NCBI GenBank assembly: GCA_024196135.1
Contig: JAMQCK010000553.1
Span: 1-20,056, forward strand
Length of the DNA stretch: 20,056 nt
Reading direction: 5' to 3'
Source: Pleurotus ostreatus/Saccharomyces cerevisiae fusant
Taxonomy: Eukaryota > Opisthokonta
Shown: piece by piece, positions 9,688-18,539 of the stretch
Position numbering within the stretch: the first letter of the stretch is position 1
Layout: every line of letters begins with the position of its first letter
Notes under the pieces: model-generated
Told to the model about the DNA's origin: nothing
Databases searched by the model: none
Seen by the model: the letters and a program-made list of their open reading frames with translations, nothing else
Translations under genes and position numbers: made by a program

Positions 9688-10300
9688 CTGTGGGTGTGGA
9701 TGAGTGGGGTGAGATGAGCAGGGGGGTGAGTGGGATAGGGGGCGAAGGGTGGTGAGAGGGGAAGGGGGAAGAGGGGAGGTGGGGTCAGAGATCGGTCTGA
9801 CAGAAAGCGAGGGGTCGTTTCGACCGCGTTCAAGTCTTGCTGGCAAGCGGGATAGCGGAGGCGTCTGGGACCACCAAGGGGAGTCGCGCATGCGGTAAAC
9901 CCAGGACATGCATTGCTTGTTGATGGACGCTGCAACGTAAGCGAAGTGGCCGAGGAACAGAGGCGGGGGTGCGAAGGGTCTCGACAATACCGTCCCTTGC
10001 GTTTCTTTGCCCGCAAACTTGACGGCGTACGTGGTCCGAATGTACTTTCGGTCCTCAAAAGTGATTATGCAATGAGCGCAATAGGTGGCCTATGAAGATG
10101 CGCGCACGCAACGACGTGGCGCGGAAAAGGTCGAATATACGCATGGGAAGTACCATGTAACAGCGGTTCTTGAACGAGTGTTGAGATCGGGCAGATGAAT
10201 CGGACCGCAAGTAGAACGCAGGGCAGTCACAACAGGTTGATTCCTCTTCTACACTGCTCTAAACCGGCGACCAACAACCGTAAGGCGCGCTGCGCTCTCT
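9688..10300. other. Region upstream of the 9346 gene, exon structure unresolved
   Basis: 9690-9790 is a long pyrimidine-rich tract on the minus strand, fitting the 3' part of an intron. 9850-10045 (minus) is open in one frame and reads FAGKETQGTV ... PFAPPPLFLGHFAYVAAS ... KQCMSWVYRMRD, which could be an earlier exon of the same gene, but no clear donor was found. 10046-10300 shows nothing beyond the 3' end of the ATP synthase gene. Confidence 0.3.
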
Positions 10301-10896
10301 TTAGTGCGGGTGGTTCTTGTGGTGCTCTGGCGGGTGCGTCAGCAAGGGGCCACGGTCACAAGACACAGAGAAGACGTACTGAGGTGCACTGTCCACCGGG
10401 GTGAAAGTCAGTTCGATTCTGAGATCACGGCAAGTTAACGCACTCTGGTAGTCGATCGTGTACCCGATGGTCCAGAGGCCAACGATGAGCGCAAGGAGGG
10501 GCTTCGCGGTCGCGTTGCGGCCGACGAAGAACTTCTTGAGACCACCCGGAGCGGCGGTGGCCTCACCCTTCGGCAGCTTGGAGTAGAAGGCTACGAGGGG
10601 GCGGAGGGCAGCACCAGAGCCGCCAGACTGTTCGCATGCAGAGTTATGGAGGATAGATTCAGACCATAGTCGAGGGCATTAGAGAGGTCCGCAAACGTCC
10701 GATGGTGCGAAAAGAGTTATGGGCAGGTCGAGTACAGTTACACGCGACGCGCATGGAGAAAAATCAAGGCATGAAAAGCATCCGTCAGTAAAGTACTTCT
10801 CGAAGAAGTACCGTCGCTACGCACGACAAGGTTGGGGGAGGCAATCTTGGGCGGGACGAGGCCGCCGAGCTGGGCGCGCGCGAAGGTGGGCTGCAT
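10301..10896 (-). CDS. atp17: Mitochondrial F1Fo-ATP synthase subunit f (Atp17)
   Basis: A small subunit of the membrane (Fo) part of mitochondrial ATP synthase, in the inner membrane. Four exons on the minus strand, 10896-10825, 10627-10444, 10388-10380 and 10326-10301, total 291 nt, or 96 residues plus stop. The introns are 197, 55 and 53 nt. Signature order matches yeast Atp17: GGLVPPKIASPNLV, then ALRPLVAFYSKLPKGEA, a C-terminal membrane helix PLLALIVGLWTIGYTIDY, and the histidine-rich tail MHLKHHKNHPH. The third exon is only 9 nt (TGCACCTCA). It supplies two bases of the Met codon, His, Leu and the first base of Lys, and without it the conserved tail is not formed. All phases agree (0, 1, 1). 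The N-terminus with several Arg/Gln/Ala residues fits a short mitochondrial presequence. The family call is firm. Confidence 0.92.
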
Positions 10897-11620
10897 GACT
10901 GCTGGTGGTGTTCTGAACACCCCGAGCGCGCCTCGGAGCTCGTCGGCGTCGTTGTATGCTCGTGCTTGGCGTCGGCGTCGATCGCATTTGTGGCGTCGTC
11001 GTCATGTAATTCATCCTTGCTCCTTGCCACAATCGAGGCCATTGACTGCCTTGCGTGCCATGTCCTCACCTAGTAAGATAAATACCCTTGAAGAGTACGT
11101 GCATCTTGAGCCTTCAAACCCTCGCGGCATGTGCGTCAAGCACTCGAACGCTGCAGAAATCTCACGTCTACCCCCTACTAGTCATCGGCCTCATCGCTAG
11201 TGTTTATACGCCCTCCTTCTCATGAGAACCAAATTTCACCCAACCGCCCAAGTTGCGGACCTGATTTCAGAGCAAAAGAAGATTGTCCTCCGTTCATATT
11301 TAACGAAACCCAGGTAACGAATCCCGCTCGTGCGAGGATCGACGACTTCTGAGAACTCTCAGAAGCCCGCATCATTGTTGCCTTCGTCCGCGGACGTCGC
11401 AGAAGCGGCCCTCGTCTTTGCCACAATGTCCGGTTCTATCTTCCATCTCTGCAGTGAGCTTTTGTCGTCTATTCTGTAACATCGTTCTTTATCGAGTCAC
11501 TCAAAACTTCTTTCGTCTCGTCGGCTTCTGACTCCTTCGTGTTCTTCTCTTTCTCGATGACCGATCGATGCGCAGGCCACAATTCATCGTGAATTGCCTG
11601 ATGTGTCCGGAGCTACCCAG
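10897..11620. other. Divergent intergenic region
   Basis: About 725 bp between the atp17 start (minus) and the TATA box of the next plus gene. It must include the atp17 promoter. Open frames such as 11059-11200 (+) have no coding bias or splice context. No other gene was seen. Confidence 0.4.
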
Positions 11621-11629
11621 TATATAAAT
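11621..11629 (+). promoter_or_regulatory. TATA box (TATATAAAT)
   Basis: A strong TATATAAAT lies 163 bp before the ATG at 11792 and is followed by C/T-rich sequence (11660-11765) typical of a fungal leader. It is the probable core promoter of the 369-residue gene. Confidence 0.6.
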
Positions 11630-11791
11630 GAGGCGAGGTGCTCGCTTCATGCTCAAAGTTTCCCTACCTTCTGTTGGCCTCGAAATCCTGTCAGTTCGCC
11701 TCAGTACGCCACGTTTACTACTCGACACCTCCGCTCCGAGCTTCCCTGACTTCGTTACCCCCGTCGGCGATCATATTTTTGACCCATAATT

Positions 11792-12901
11792 ATGCAGACA
11801 TCTTCGTCGAAAGCAAGCACACCCCAGAATCCCACTAGACCACGCGTGACGCCGCCTGATACAACCGGCCCATATCACACTGTCAGGTGGGAAGTTGACC
11901 ACGCGAATAGGGGAAGATTCGAGTTCAGGATAACCGAAGATTTATCGTACCCCATCTGGAACGAGCTGCTACAGTCAGTCATACCAAACATAATGAGGAG
12001 GGAGCTAGGCAAATTAGACGTTAGCAAAGCTCAAGCCAATGGCCCAAATGTGCGTGCCGACACGCACACAGCGTCACGCAACCCAAAGATGTCTCTCATC
12101 ACCTTCGCGCTATACATCTATACCCCTAGCCTTAAGGAATACTGGCCTGTCGACCATCTTCTTCACACATTATGCGACATTGCAGACTGGGATGTGCTTG
12201 AATTTCACATGCCGGACCATTCATTGCACCGCGATGCCTCTCAAGGCAACTTTTGGAAAGACTATACTTTTCCGATGAGCACGACAGGATCATCCAAGCA
12301 TCGCATAGTGTATGAGGGTCTCGACAAGACCGTTCCTCTGCAATTTCTTTTTGCTGCTACCAAGAAATTGAAGAGCCTGGAGGAAATCGACCTGCGATGT
12401 TCCATCACACTCTCGACGTTTGTGCAACTATGCCAAGAAGCGCACTTGCCTGATGGGGATTGGTTGGAGTGGGAGTCGGATCAGATTCCAATCAAATTAA
12501 GACTGCAGGGCATGGTACCGGAAGAGCCGGCGAGCGCTACACTCCAAGCATTCCCCCTCTCATCATTCTTCAGCCCGCCTGACCGATACGACAGGATAAA
12601 GTATGTCGATTTCGGTGTCATTGCTCCGAACATTGGCTTCTCTCTTGCCAACATACTGTATGTAGCGCGGGAAGGTCTTGTCTTCCTCACAATGGACGTC
12701 ACAGCGCATCCGAATGAATGCTTTGCGGACAGTATACTCACGTGCGCCGAATTGACCGCCTTTGTGGTGGAATGTAGAAAGGAGCAGATGGAGAGCCTTC
12801 GTAAAGTATGCATTGAGGAAGGACGTGGCTGGAAGGTCGAGGTACGGAAGATGAACGGCGACGACACAAGGCTTCTCATCGCCGGCAGCGTCGAGGACTG
12901 A
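11792..12901 (+). CDS. 369-residue protein carrying the family's C-terminal domain only (paralogue B)
   Basis: Uncharacterised and intronless. ATG at 11792 follows a TATA-led leader; stop TGA at 12899-12901. After a Pro/Thr-rich start of about 35 residues, the whole protein aligns by motif with the last about 257 residues of the minus-strand gene at 3716-7026: YHTVRWEV...FEFRI, YWPVDHLLHTL, LEFHMPDH, VYEGLDKTVP, LEEIDLRCSIT, then IPIKLRL. It has no transmembrane segment and no coiled coil. It then extends further than its relatives, with a region like F-box protein tails (LTAFVVECRKEQMESLRKVC then GWKVEVRKM). That suggests an LRR-like, F-box-derived fold without a visible F-box. The location is probably cytosolic or nuclear (inferred). 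It is the cleanest copy of the domain and the best query for a search. Confidence 0.75.
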   Translation: MQTSSSKASTPQNPTRPRVTPPDTTGPYHTVRWEVDHANRGRFEFRITEDLSYPIWNELLQSVIPNIMRRELGKLDVSKAQANGPNVRADTHTASRNPKMSLITFALYIYTPSLKEYWPVDHLLHTLCDIADWDVLEFHMPDHSLHRDASQGNFWKDYTFPMSTTGSSKHRIVYEGLDKTVPLQFLFAATKKLKSLEEIDLRCSITLSTFVQLCQEAHLPDGDWLEWESDQIPIKLRLQGMVPEEPASATLQAFPLSSFFSPPDRYDRIKYVDFGVIAPNIGFSLANILYVAREGLVFLTMDVTAHPNECFADSILTCAELTAFVVECRKEQMESLRKVCIEEGRGWKVEVRKMNGDDTRLLIAGSVED

Positions 12902-13356
12902 ACAACAGGTCCGAATGTACGACTCGCAGTATACTAAGTGGGTAGCACCAACTCGAACGAGAAAACAATTGCCATTGGCCTTTCTGCATATATGAAGGGT
13001 TCCACCGGGCGCTTCGTTGGTCATAATGGGCGCTAGGATTCACTCTGGCGCGTCACACAATTTGAGGGCGATTGAGGCAGAGGTCGGATGCACGTGCGGT
13101 CGTATGATACCCAATCAGTAGATAAGGGGCCAAGGGATGTCCTGTACGAGCCTTCATTCGCACTGGGGAAATATCAAGCGAGGACTTGGAAGGCGTATCA
13201 GAGCAGTATTCGAACTTGAAGTCCGCCGGATGAGAACGTCCACCGGGGGCCGGATCAGAAGCCGGTGGCGTCCGAGTCGAGGTTGTCTTTCGCCAAGATG
13301 TATCCCTCGTCGAAGACTTTCTTACTACGTGCGAGGCAGATCGTCTTCGTTCATCT
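12902..13356. promoter_or_regulatory. Intergenic region with possible promoter for the next gene
   Basis: A CCATTGG (inverted CCAAT) at about 12973 and a CATATATG TATA-like element at 12989-12994 could form the promoter of the 13357 gene, though that would give a leader of more than 300 nt. Both strands are partly open at 13050-13570. A plus frame (about 13140-13356) reads GVRVEVVFRQDVSLVEDFL and a minus frame has 172 codons, but each lacks clear support. A decayed fragment or long leader is possible. Confidence 0.3.
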
Positions 13357-16300
13357 ATGTCCTCTGATATGTAAGTCTGACCCTCAACCAGAAAGTGTGT
13401 CCATGAGGGGCACATCACCGGGACAGTCGGCAACGAAGGTTTAGCGAACCTCATTCTACCTTCTCCACAGCGCCACTCGCCACATACACACACTTCCCAA
13501 GAATAGGCTCGCATACTTATAGACGCATTTCGGCAATGGGGGGGATCAAAAACGATCTTCACGCCCCTCACGAGCTACGAGTAGCAATCGCTGCGCGACT
13601 GCCGTCTACGTCTTGAAAGTGCTCACGACTAACGAACTCGACGTTCAATCACATTTCTCGCTGCGAGGACCAGCGTGGCTTTGCCAACCTCCGCGTACGA
13701 CGCCCTCGCCACGAAAGAGGACGTCCTCCTTTCCTTCCTCATAGCGAGTCTGTTCATCATCGGGATACGCTTCGTCATCAGGACGGCCTACGAGGTGCGC
13801 GGCCATTCACTATGCATTCCTGGCGCTAGCTGATGTCTGGCCATCCATTCCCTCCCCTCTTCTTGCCACATATTGCACTTCACTTCACAGTCATCCGTCA
13901 ATCATTGTACGACTTCACCGCCGCATCACCCCACCATGGACCCCAACCCCGACCCCGCCCGCCACTTCTGCCACGAAAACATCCGCCTGCGCCACGAACG
14001 CAACGCCGAGCGCGAGGAACGCGCCCGCCTCCAGCGCATCGTCGGCTACCTCGACACCGAACGCGCCCAAGAGCGCGATCTCGCGGAGCAGCACTTCAAT
14101 ACCATCGCCGGCTTACGCCACCGTTGCGCTTTCCTTGAAGGCGTGCGCGAGGACTTCGGGCGCGAGCGGCAGGAGTTCGAGCGCGAGCTGAACAAGATGA
14201 AGGAGGAACAGAGGAGGCTTACCAATAAGTATACCGCGCGGTTAGAAGAGCTTCAGCGCGAGCGGAGGCTGAGCCGGGAGTATGGAGAACGTACCCGGGC
14301 TCGTGAAGAGCGCCGCCTCTGTCGCGAGCTCCGCGCGGAGCTTGAGGATGCACATGCCGAGATAGCCCGCCTGAACCAGGAGCTTCGCAACGAAAAACGT
14401 GTCTCCTCAGCCCTTCGCGAGCGACGTGATCGAGAGCGAGCGGCGGCGGAGACCTTCCATGAACAGGTCCTGCGTGCGTGCTTCGTCTATGGCAGCGGTA
14501 TGGGAACGCGCGCCCGTCGTCTTGCGATTGAGGCTGGGGACCCGCAAGCGGAGGAGGGGCTTTGGGCTAGCGACGAAAGAGACCACGGTCTGGGTAGTGG
14601 TGAAGAGGACCACCGCTCGAGTAGCAACGACGAGTGGCACTTCCCTACCGGCGATGGAGGGGCCTTCATACCTCCCAGCGACAGCACGGAGGACTCGGAA
14701 GACCTGGACGATGATGATCCGTTTCCCTACACCACGGACGATCAGCACTTTGCGCCTCCCTTCTCCACTTTCGCGCCTCCTTTCCCAACTTCCGCGCCTC
14801 CCTTCTCCACTTCCGCGGCCTTCACCACGACGGACGACGAGCGCACCAAGACGCCCGTCCCCAACTTCGCGGCCTTCAACGCGAATTGTCAGTACGTCGA
14901 ACCGCCGTTCCCCGGTCTTGAGGCCTTCGCCGCAAGCCACTCGCACGTCGAGCCTCCACCCCCCGATTTTGCGGCCTTCAATACGAATCACGAGCCCTTG
15001 CCGCCTCCGCAGGAGCACCAGCCGGACCCCGACCGCCCTTCCCGCGTCCTCTACCAGCAGCGCCTTGAAAGGCTCAGCGAGCACCTTCGGAACCTGGGCC
15101 GTCCCCATTCTCACGCTCCTGGGGTCAACGAAGAGGCTGCGCCCGATCTTACTCCCTTGCGCTCCGTGCCGCCCGCCGTTCCCCGGAGCTCAGGCGATAC
15201 TCACAGCCCGGTCCATCCCAGAGATGGATTGGCGAAGGTGCTAGAGCGCCTGGGTCGCCTGGAGGAGCAAGGAAGTAGCACCGTGCAAAGCTTGAGCCGG
15301 GTAGAGGAGAACTTGGGCAATATCATGCGGATCGTCGGTGGTGTCGCTCCCGCGGCGCAGTCACCTCCTTCTGCTCTGCGCGAATCGGGTTCGCGTGCGG
15401 CTGAGGGGGGAGAGGTTATCGGCGGGCGTCCACAAGCTCTTGAGCGCGTAGTCCCCAACGCAATTGGGATTGCTGTGCAACGTCGCGCAGATGATACTTC
15501 CATCGGCGAGGACCGTCATCTCGATGAAACCTCATGGCCGGACGGAGTTGACGACGCATCTTCTCCTGAAGAGCGAGCTTTAGCGACAGTTGCGCCTGAC
15601 GTGGGGAACGCGGACTCAGGCATGGTGATCAAGCGCGGAGACGACCATGGGACGATCAAGAGCGGAGAGACGACGCATCATGGTAAGCAACTTGCAAGTT
15701 TCTACGCTTTCAGCTGCTGAATCCGTTCGCCAGTCGAATCAAGTTCGACACCGTTCCATGTACATCCCAGAGGCCCTCGTCCGCTTCCTCCGACGCCGGC
15801 GACTCCCTCCTCATTCATCCTGCATCAGTCTCCGGCGTCATCTTCTGTGACCATGCTTGACTCACCGCATATTGTCCAACCGCCGAGGAATATCGACGGC
15901 ATCGTAGCGCGGAACAAGTCGGAGGAATCAAGCAATGTGCAGAAGCTGCATGAAGGTAGCGGGCCTGAAGTCGTCGGACACGGTGGTACTCATGCGGGTG
16001 TCCATCCTGATGAAGCGCACCAGGCCAATGCATCCGTCGCTGGCGATTCCAATGCTGCTAGTTCCCTCGAGTCCGCGGCTAGCCGCGACCTCTTTACCGC
16101 GCACGAGCATGACAAGCACGACCAGTCGTTCATCCCTTTCCGCCTGTTCGCCCACGAGAACGACGGGGCCCTCTTCATTTTGCTTGAGGATGCCGCTGCG
16201 CCAGTGGTGAATGCGTCGAGCACCACCGCGGGAACACTGGTCGACAACGAGCTCAAGCTCACCATCGCCTTGTCGGAGGTTATCGCGATGTCTGGGAAGG

Positions 16301-16662
16301 CTCGGGCGCACGCAATGCACTCGGGCGACCGCACGCGCCCCTTAATGAGGTTGAGCGCACGAACCCAGTCCCGCCTACCCTCGGATGCGATCTGTCGTGG
16401 GCTCTCGACTACAGGCGAGCTGCAGGTTATGCGATCAATTGTCCTCGATATGCCCGTCGAGGTCACTGGCACGGATCCCTCCGATGCGACAGATCAAATC
16501 GCTGAACCTGTTGGCGGTACTGCCTCGGTTGATCTGTTTTCTGAGGGTGTCTCCTACTTTGGCGCCGCTGAGAATGTTCCTTATCCATGGCGCGCCTCTG
16601 TTGATACTCAAAGGCGGCTGGGAACATCACCAAAGGCCGGAATTGCAGGAAGTATGACGTGA
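13357..16662 (+). CDS. Membrane-anchored coiled-coil protein, truncated C-terminal domain (paralogue C)
   Basis: Uncharacterised. Four-exon model: 13357-13370, 13668-13794, 13891-15682 and 15734-16662, all in agreeing phase, giving 953 residues. The first junction is the least certain: GTAAGT donor, CTAAC branch site, 297-nt intron, forming an ATG across the splice. A shorter model starts at the ATG at 13936 in strong context (CACCATGG, 891 residues). The second exon holds a transmembrane segment, LLSFLIASLFIIGIRFVI, like exon 1 of the 3716-7026 gene and ending at the same GAG|GT. Then comes an Arg/Glu-rich coiled coil (about residues 75-255), an acidic stretch, imperfect Pro/Phe repeats (FAPPF, FAAFN), and the start of the C-terminal domain (RLPSDAICRGL, DMPVEV, FGAAENVPYPW). 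The frame leaves homology right after PYPW and ends 24 codons later, so about 105 residues of domain are lost. Confidence 0.65.
13668..13794 (+). other. Transmembrane-encoding exon of paralogue C
   Basis: The frame of this exon has a stop at 13630 and no ATG of its own; a GTG at 13675 sits where a start would be expected. Either the start codon is completed by splicing from 13370 (AT|G), or the ancestral ATG has mutated. Donor GAG|GTGCGC, 96-nt intron and acceptor CACTTCACAG join it in phase 0 to the coiled-coil exon. Confidence 0.55.
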
Positions 16663-17217
16663 ACATGTACTGAGTACAGTATGTGTGGCATGGAGTTTGG
16701 CTTGCCGGCACGTCACGCAATATGTTGTGTTCTCCGAATTGGATTCACAGTGCGGCATGGGTGTATGTGTAGCAAATTCTCGGTAATTATTCACGAAAAA
16801 TTGCCTGAGTGTAGATGTGCCGCAAAGGGCCATGGGAGAGAGATTGAGCGAGGCGACGACTGTAACATGAGAGAAATGTGAGTCTCACCAGGACTCCGTT
16901 GAACGGTTTCGAGCGCCAGGAGTGAGTGCCACTGGCCTGCCGGCAAGTGCCGAATTCATTCGGCACGTTTCCGCTCCGCGTCGTCAACTCCAAGAGTCGC
17001 TTGCAACCTGCCGCCATCACCCCTGAGTTTTCAACAAGAGTATGGATCGCCGACATAGCTACTCAGGCATCTTTTCTTGCTGTAGTATTGTTTGTGATAC
17101 AAATACAATACGACACGCAGGTGAGGATGATACGCTCTTGTCAACGGCTGATCATACACACTCGCAGGGTCCTCGCGCGCGACAAGCCCGCTCTGGTCAT
17201 ACACACCGAGGTCTGCC
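16663..17217. other. Intergenic region, no gene seen
   Basis: About 555 bp with no coding bias. The first bases may hold the out-of-frame remainder of paralogue C's domain (see findings). A perfect 20-bp inverted repeat lies at 16947-16966. The last part is the promoter of the 17316 gene. Confidence 0.5.
16947..16966. repeat. Perfect 9-bp inverted repeat
   Basis: GTGCCGAAT, TC, ATTCGGCAC: two 9-bp arms with a 2-bp centre. It could be a binding site for a dimeric factor or simply chance; no neighbouring copy was found. Confidence 0.6.
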
Positions 17218-17226
17218 TATATATAT
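17218..17226 (+). promoter_or_regulatory. TATA box (TATATATAT)
   Basis: Nine-base TA tract 90 bp before the ATG at 17316, followed by a C/T-rich leader (17250-17310). Probable core promoter of the three-exon gene. Confidence 0.55.
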
Positions 17227-17315
17227 GATACGCAGCTAGGACTTCGAATAACATCGCCCTCGCTCAATCTTCGCTTCGACGCGCTCTTCCCTCACCTTAC
17301 AACGTTTTCGTCGAC

Positions 17316-18354
17316 ATGGCTCTCATCAGAAGCAGGACGCACTTCCTTCGACTGCCCGATGAGTCAAAAAATGTTCTCTTCGAGGAACGCCAGGCTCGTG
17401 CCGCCGAGGAAACTAGGCTTTATGGTGCCCAAATTGCCATCCCAAATGCGTGGTGCCGAGACTATTTCTTCCCCGCCGCTGCCCGTGTTCAGGACTGGAT
17501 AGACAACTCCGAGGTACCGGTCGACGAGGCACACGCGGCTATCGCCCTAGCTTACTCGCGCAACTGGATCACCTTCGAAGCACATTTCCAGGATACCTCG
17601 TCCTCTATCGACGCAAACACTTTGGCGGACCGGAAGATAATCCTTGCCCCGCTCGGGCTCTTTTGGGAGAAATTCTATGCACTGTACGAGAGTTGCGAGG
17701 ACCGAAGTATCGACGAGTCGCCTTTCCGAATCAAGGAGCTTGACCCCGCGCTCCTCTGGCGCCTGCACGAGTGGTTCGAAGATCGCAACCTGCAATTCAA
17801 GTCCATGGATGACCGGTTCACGAAGAGGTCTTCAGACGAGTCTCAGGGGGCATCTCCCGCTGCTCAAAACGACGAGACTGACCGCGAACGCTACTGGAAT
17901 ATCTTCCTCGCGAGCCTCGCGCGGTCACTCGCATCCGACACCGATGTTAGACTGAAGGTGGTGCGTACTAGCTGAGACGCAATGGAATGTCTGTATCACT
18001 AACTTGCTCATAGCCGTCACCCAGCTTTCGAAAGAAGCTCGAGTGGAAGGCACGCTTCCCAGCTCTGGACAAGGACCTGAACGGCGTCAAATATATCCGA
18101 GACCCGATTACTCTTGGAGGAGCTATAGGCCTAGTGAATGTAAGTCGAAGAACACCATTCCTTGTCCTGATTGAACTTATTCCCCTTGTCAGCCCGATAT
18201 ACTCACGACAGGCGATGCCAAATCGAAGACAGAGTATCTTGTCCAAAATATCTACCGCGTAATTGGCGTAGTCCTGGACGAATACAAATTGGGGGACGCT
18301 GCCGCCGAACAAGCCATGTGCACCTTCCTCGAAATGTATAGTTCCCAGTGGTAG
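17316..18354 (+). CDS. Uncharacterised 310-residue protein, three exons
   Basis: Not recognised. Exons 17316-17960, 18014-18139 and 18193-18354 are joined in phase 0 across two introns of exactly 53 nt (GTGCGT...CATAG and GTAAGT...GTCAG, with CTAAC and CTGAT branch-like sites). Start ATG follows a TATA-led leader; stop TAG at 18352-18354. The protein is soluble and mainly helical by composition, with aromatic-rich patches (IPNAWCRDYFFPAAARVQDW; LFWEKFYALYESCED; LLWRLHEWFEDRNLQFKS), a Ser/Glu linker (about residues 172-190), then a C-terminal part RKKLEWKARFPALDKDLNG and YLVQNIYRVIGVVLDEYKLG. No signal peptide, membrane segment or catalytic motif was seen. Only 185 bp separate it from the BTB gene downstream on the same strand. 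The gene structure is convincing, the function unknown. Confidence 0.75.
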
Positions 18355-18539
18355 AAGTAGAGTTGGTTGTACACATCCTGTACATATGTATTATGATATC
18401 AAGCAGTGCAAACAACGAGCTTGCTTTTGAACCTGTCAAGATACGACTGCGAAAGCAAGAAACCTGGCGAGGTTCGAACTCGATGATGATTTCGCCGCTG
18501 GCGCAAACGCGTGACTTATCGACTCTGTCTCCGTCCCTC

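Noticed and set aside
13053..13571. 172-codon minus-strand ORF
   Set aside because: No recognisable domain, no splice or promoter support, and it overlaps a plausible plus-strand leader or first exon.
14399..15244. 281-codon plus-strand ORF overlapping paralogue C
   Set aside because: Frame-shifted shadow with Arg/Ser/Thr-rich low complexity; the main frame has the coiled coil and splices in phase on both sides.
18465..18495. GGTTCGAACTC, a tRNA T-arm-like sequence
   Set aside because: On the minus strand a TTCGAAC loop has only four of five stem pairs, and no matching acceptor, D or anticodon arm could be found upstream.
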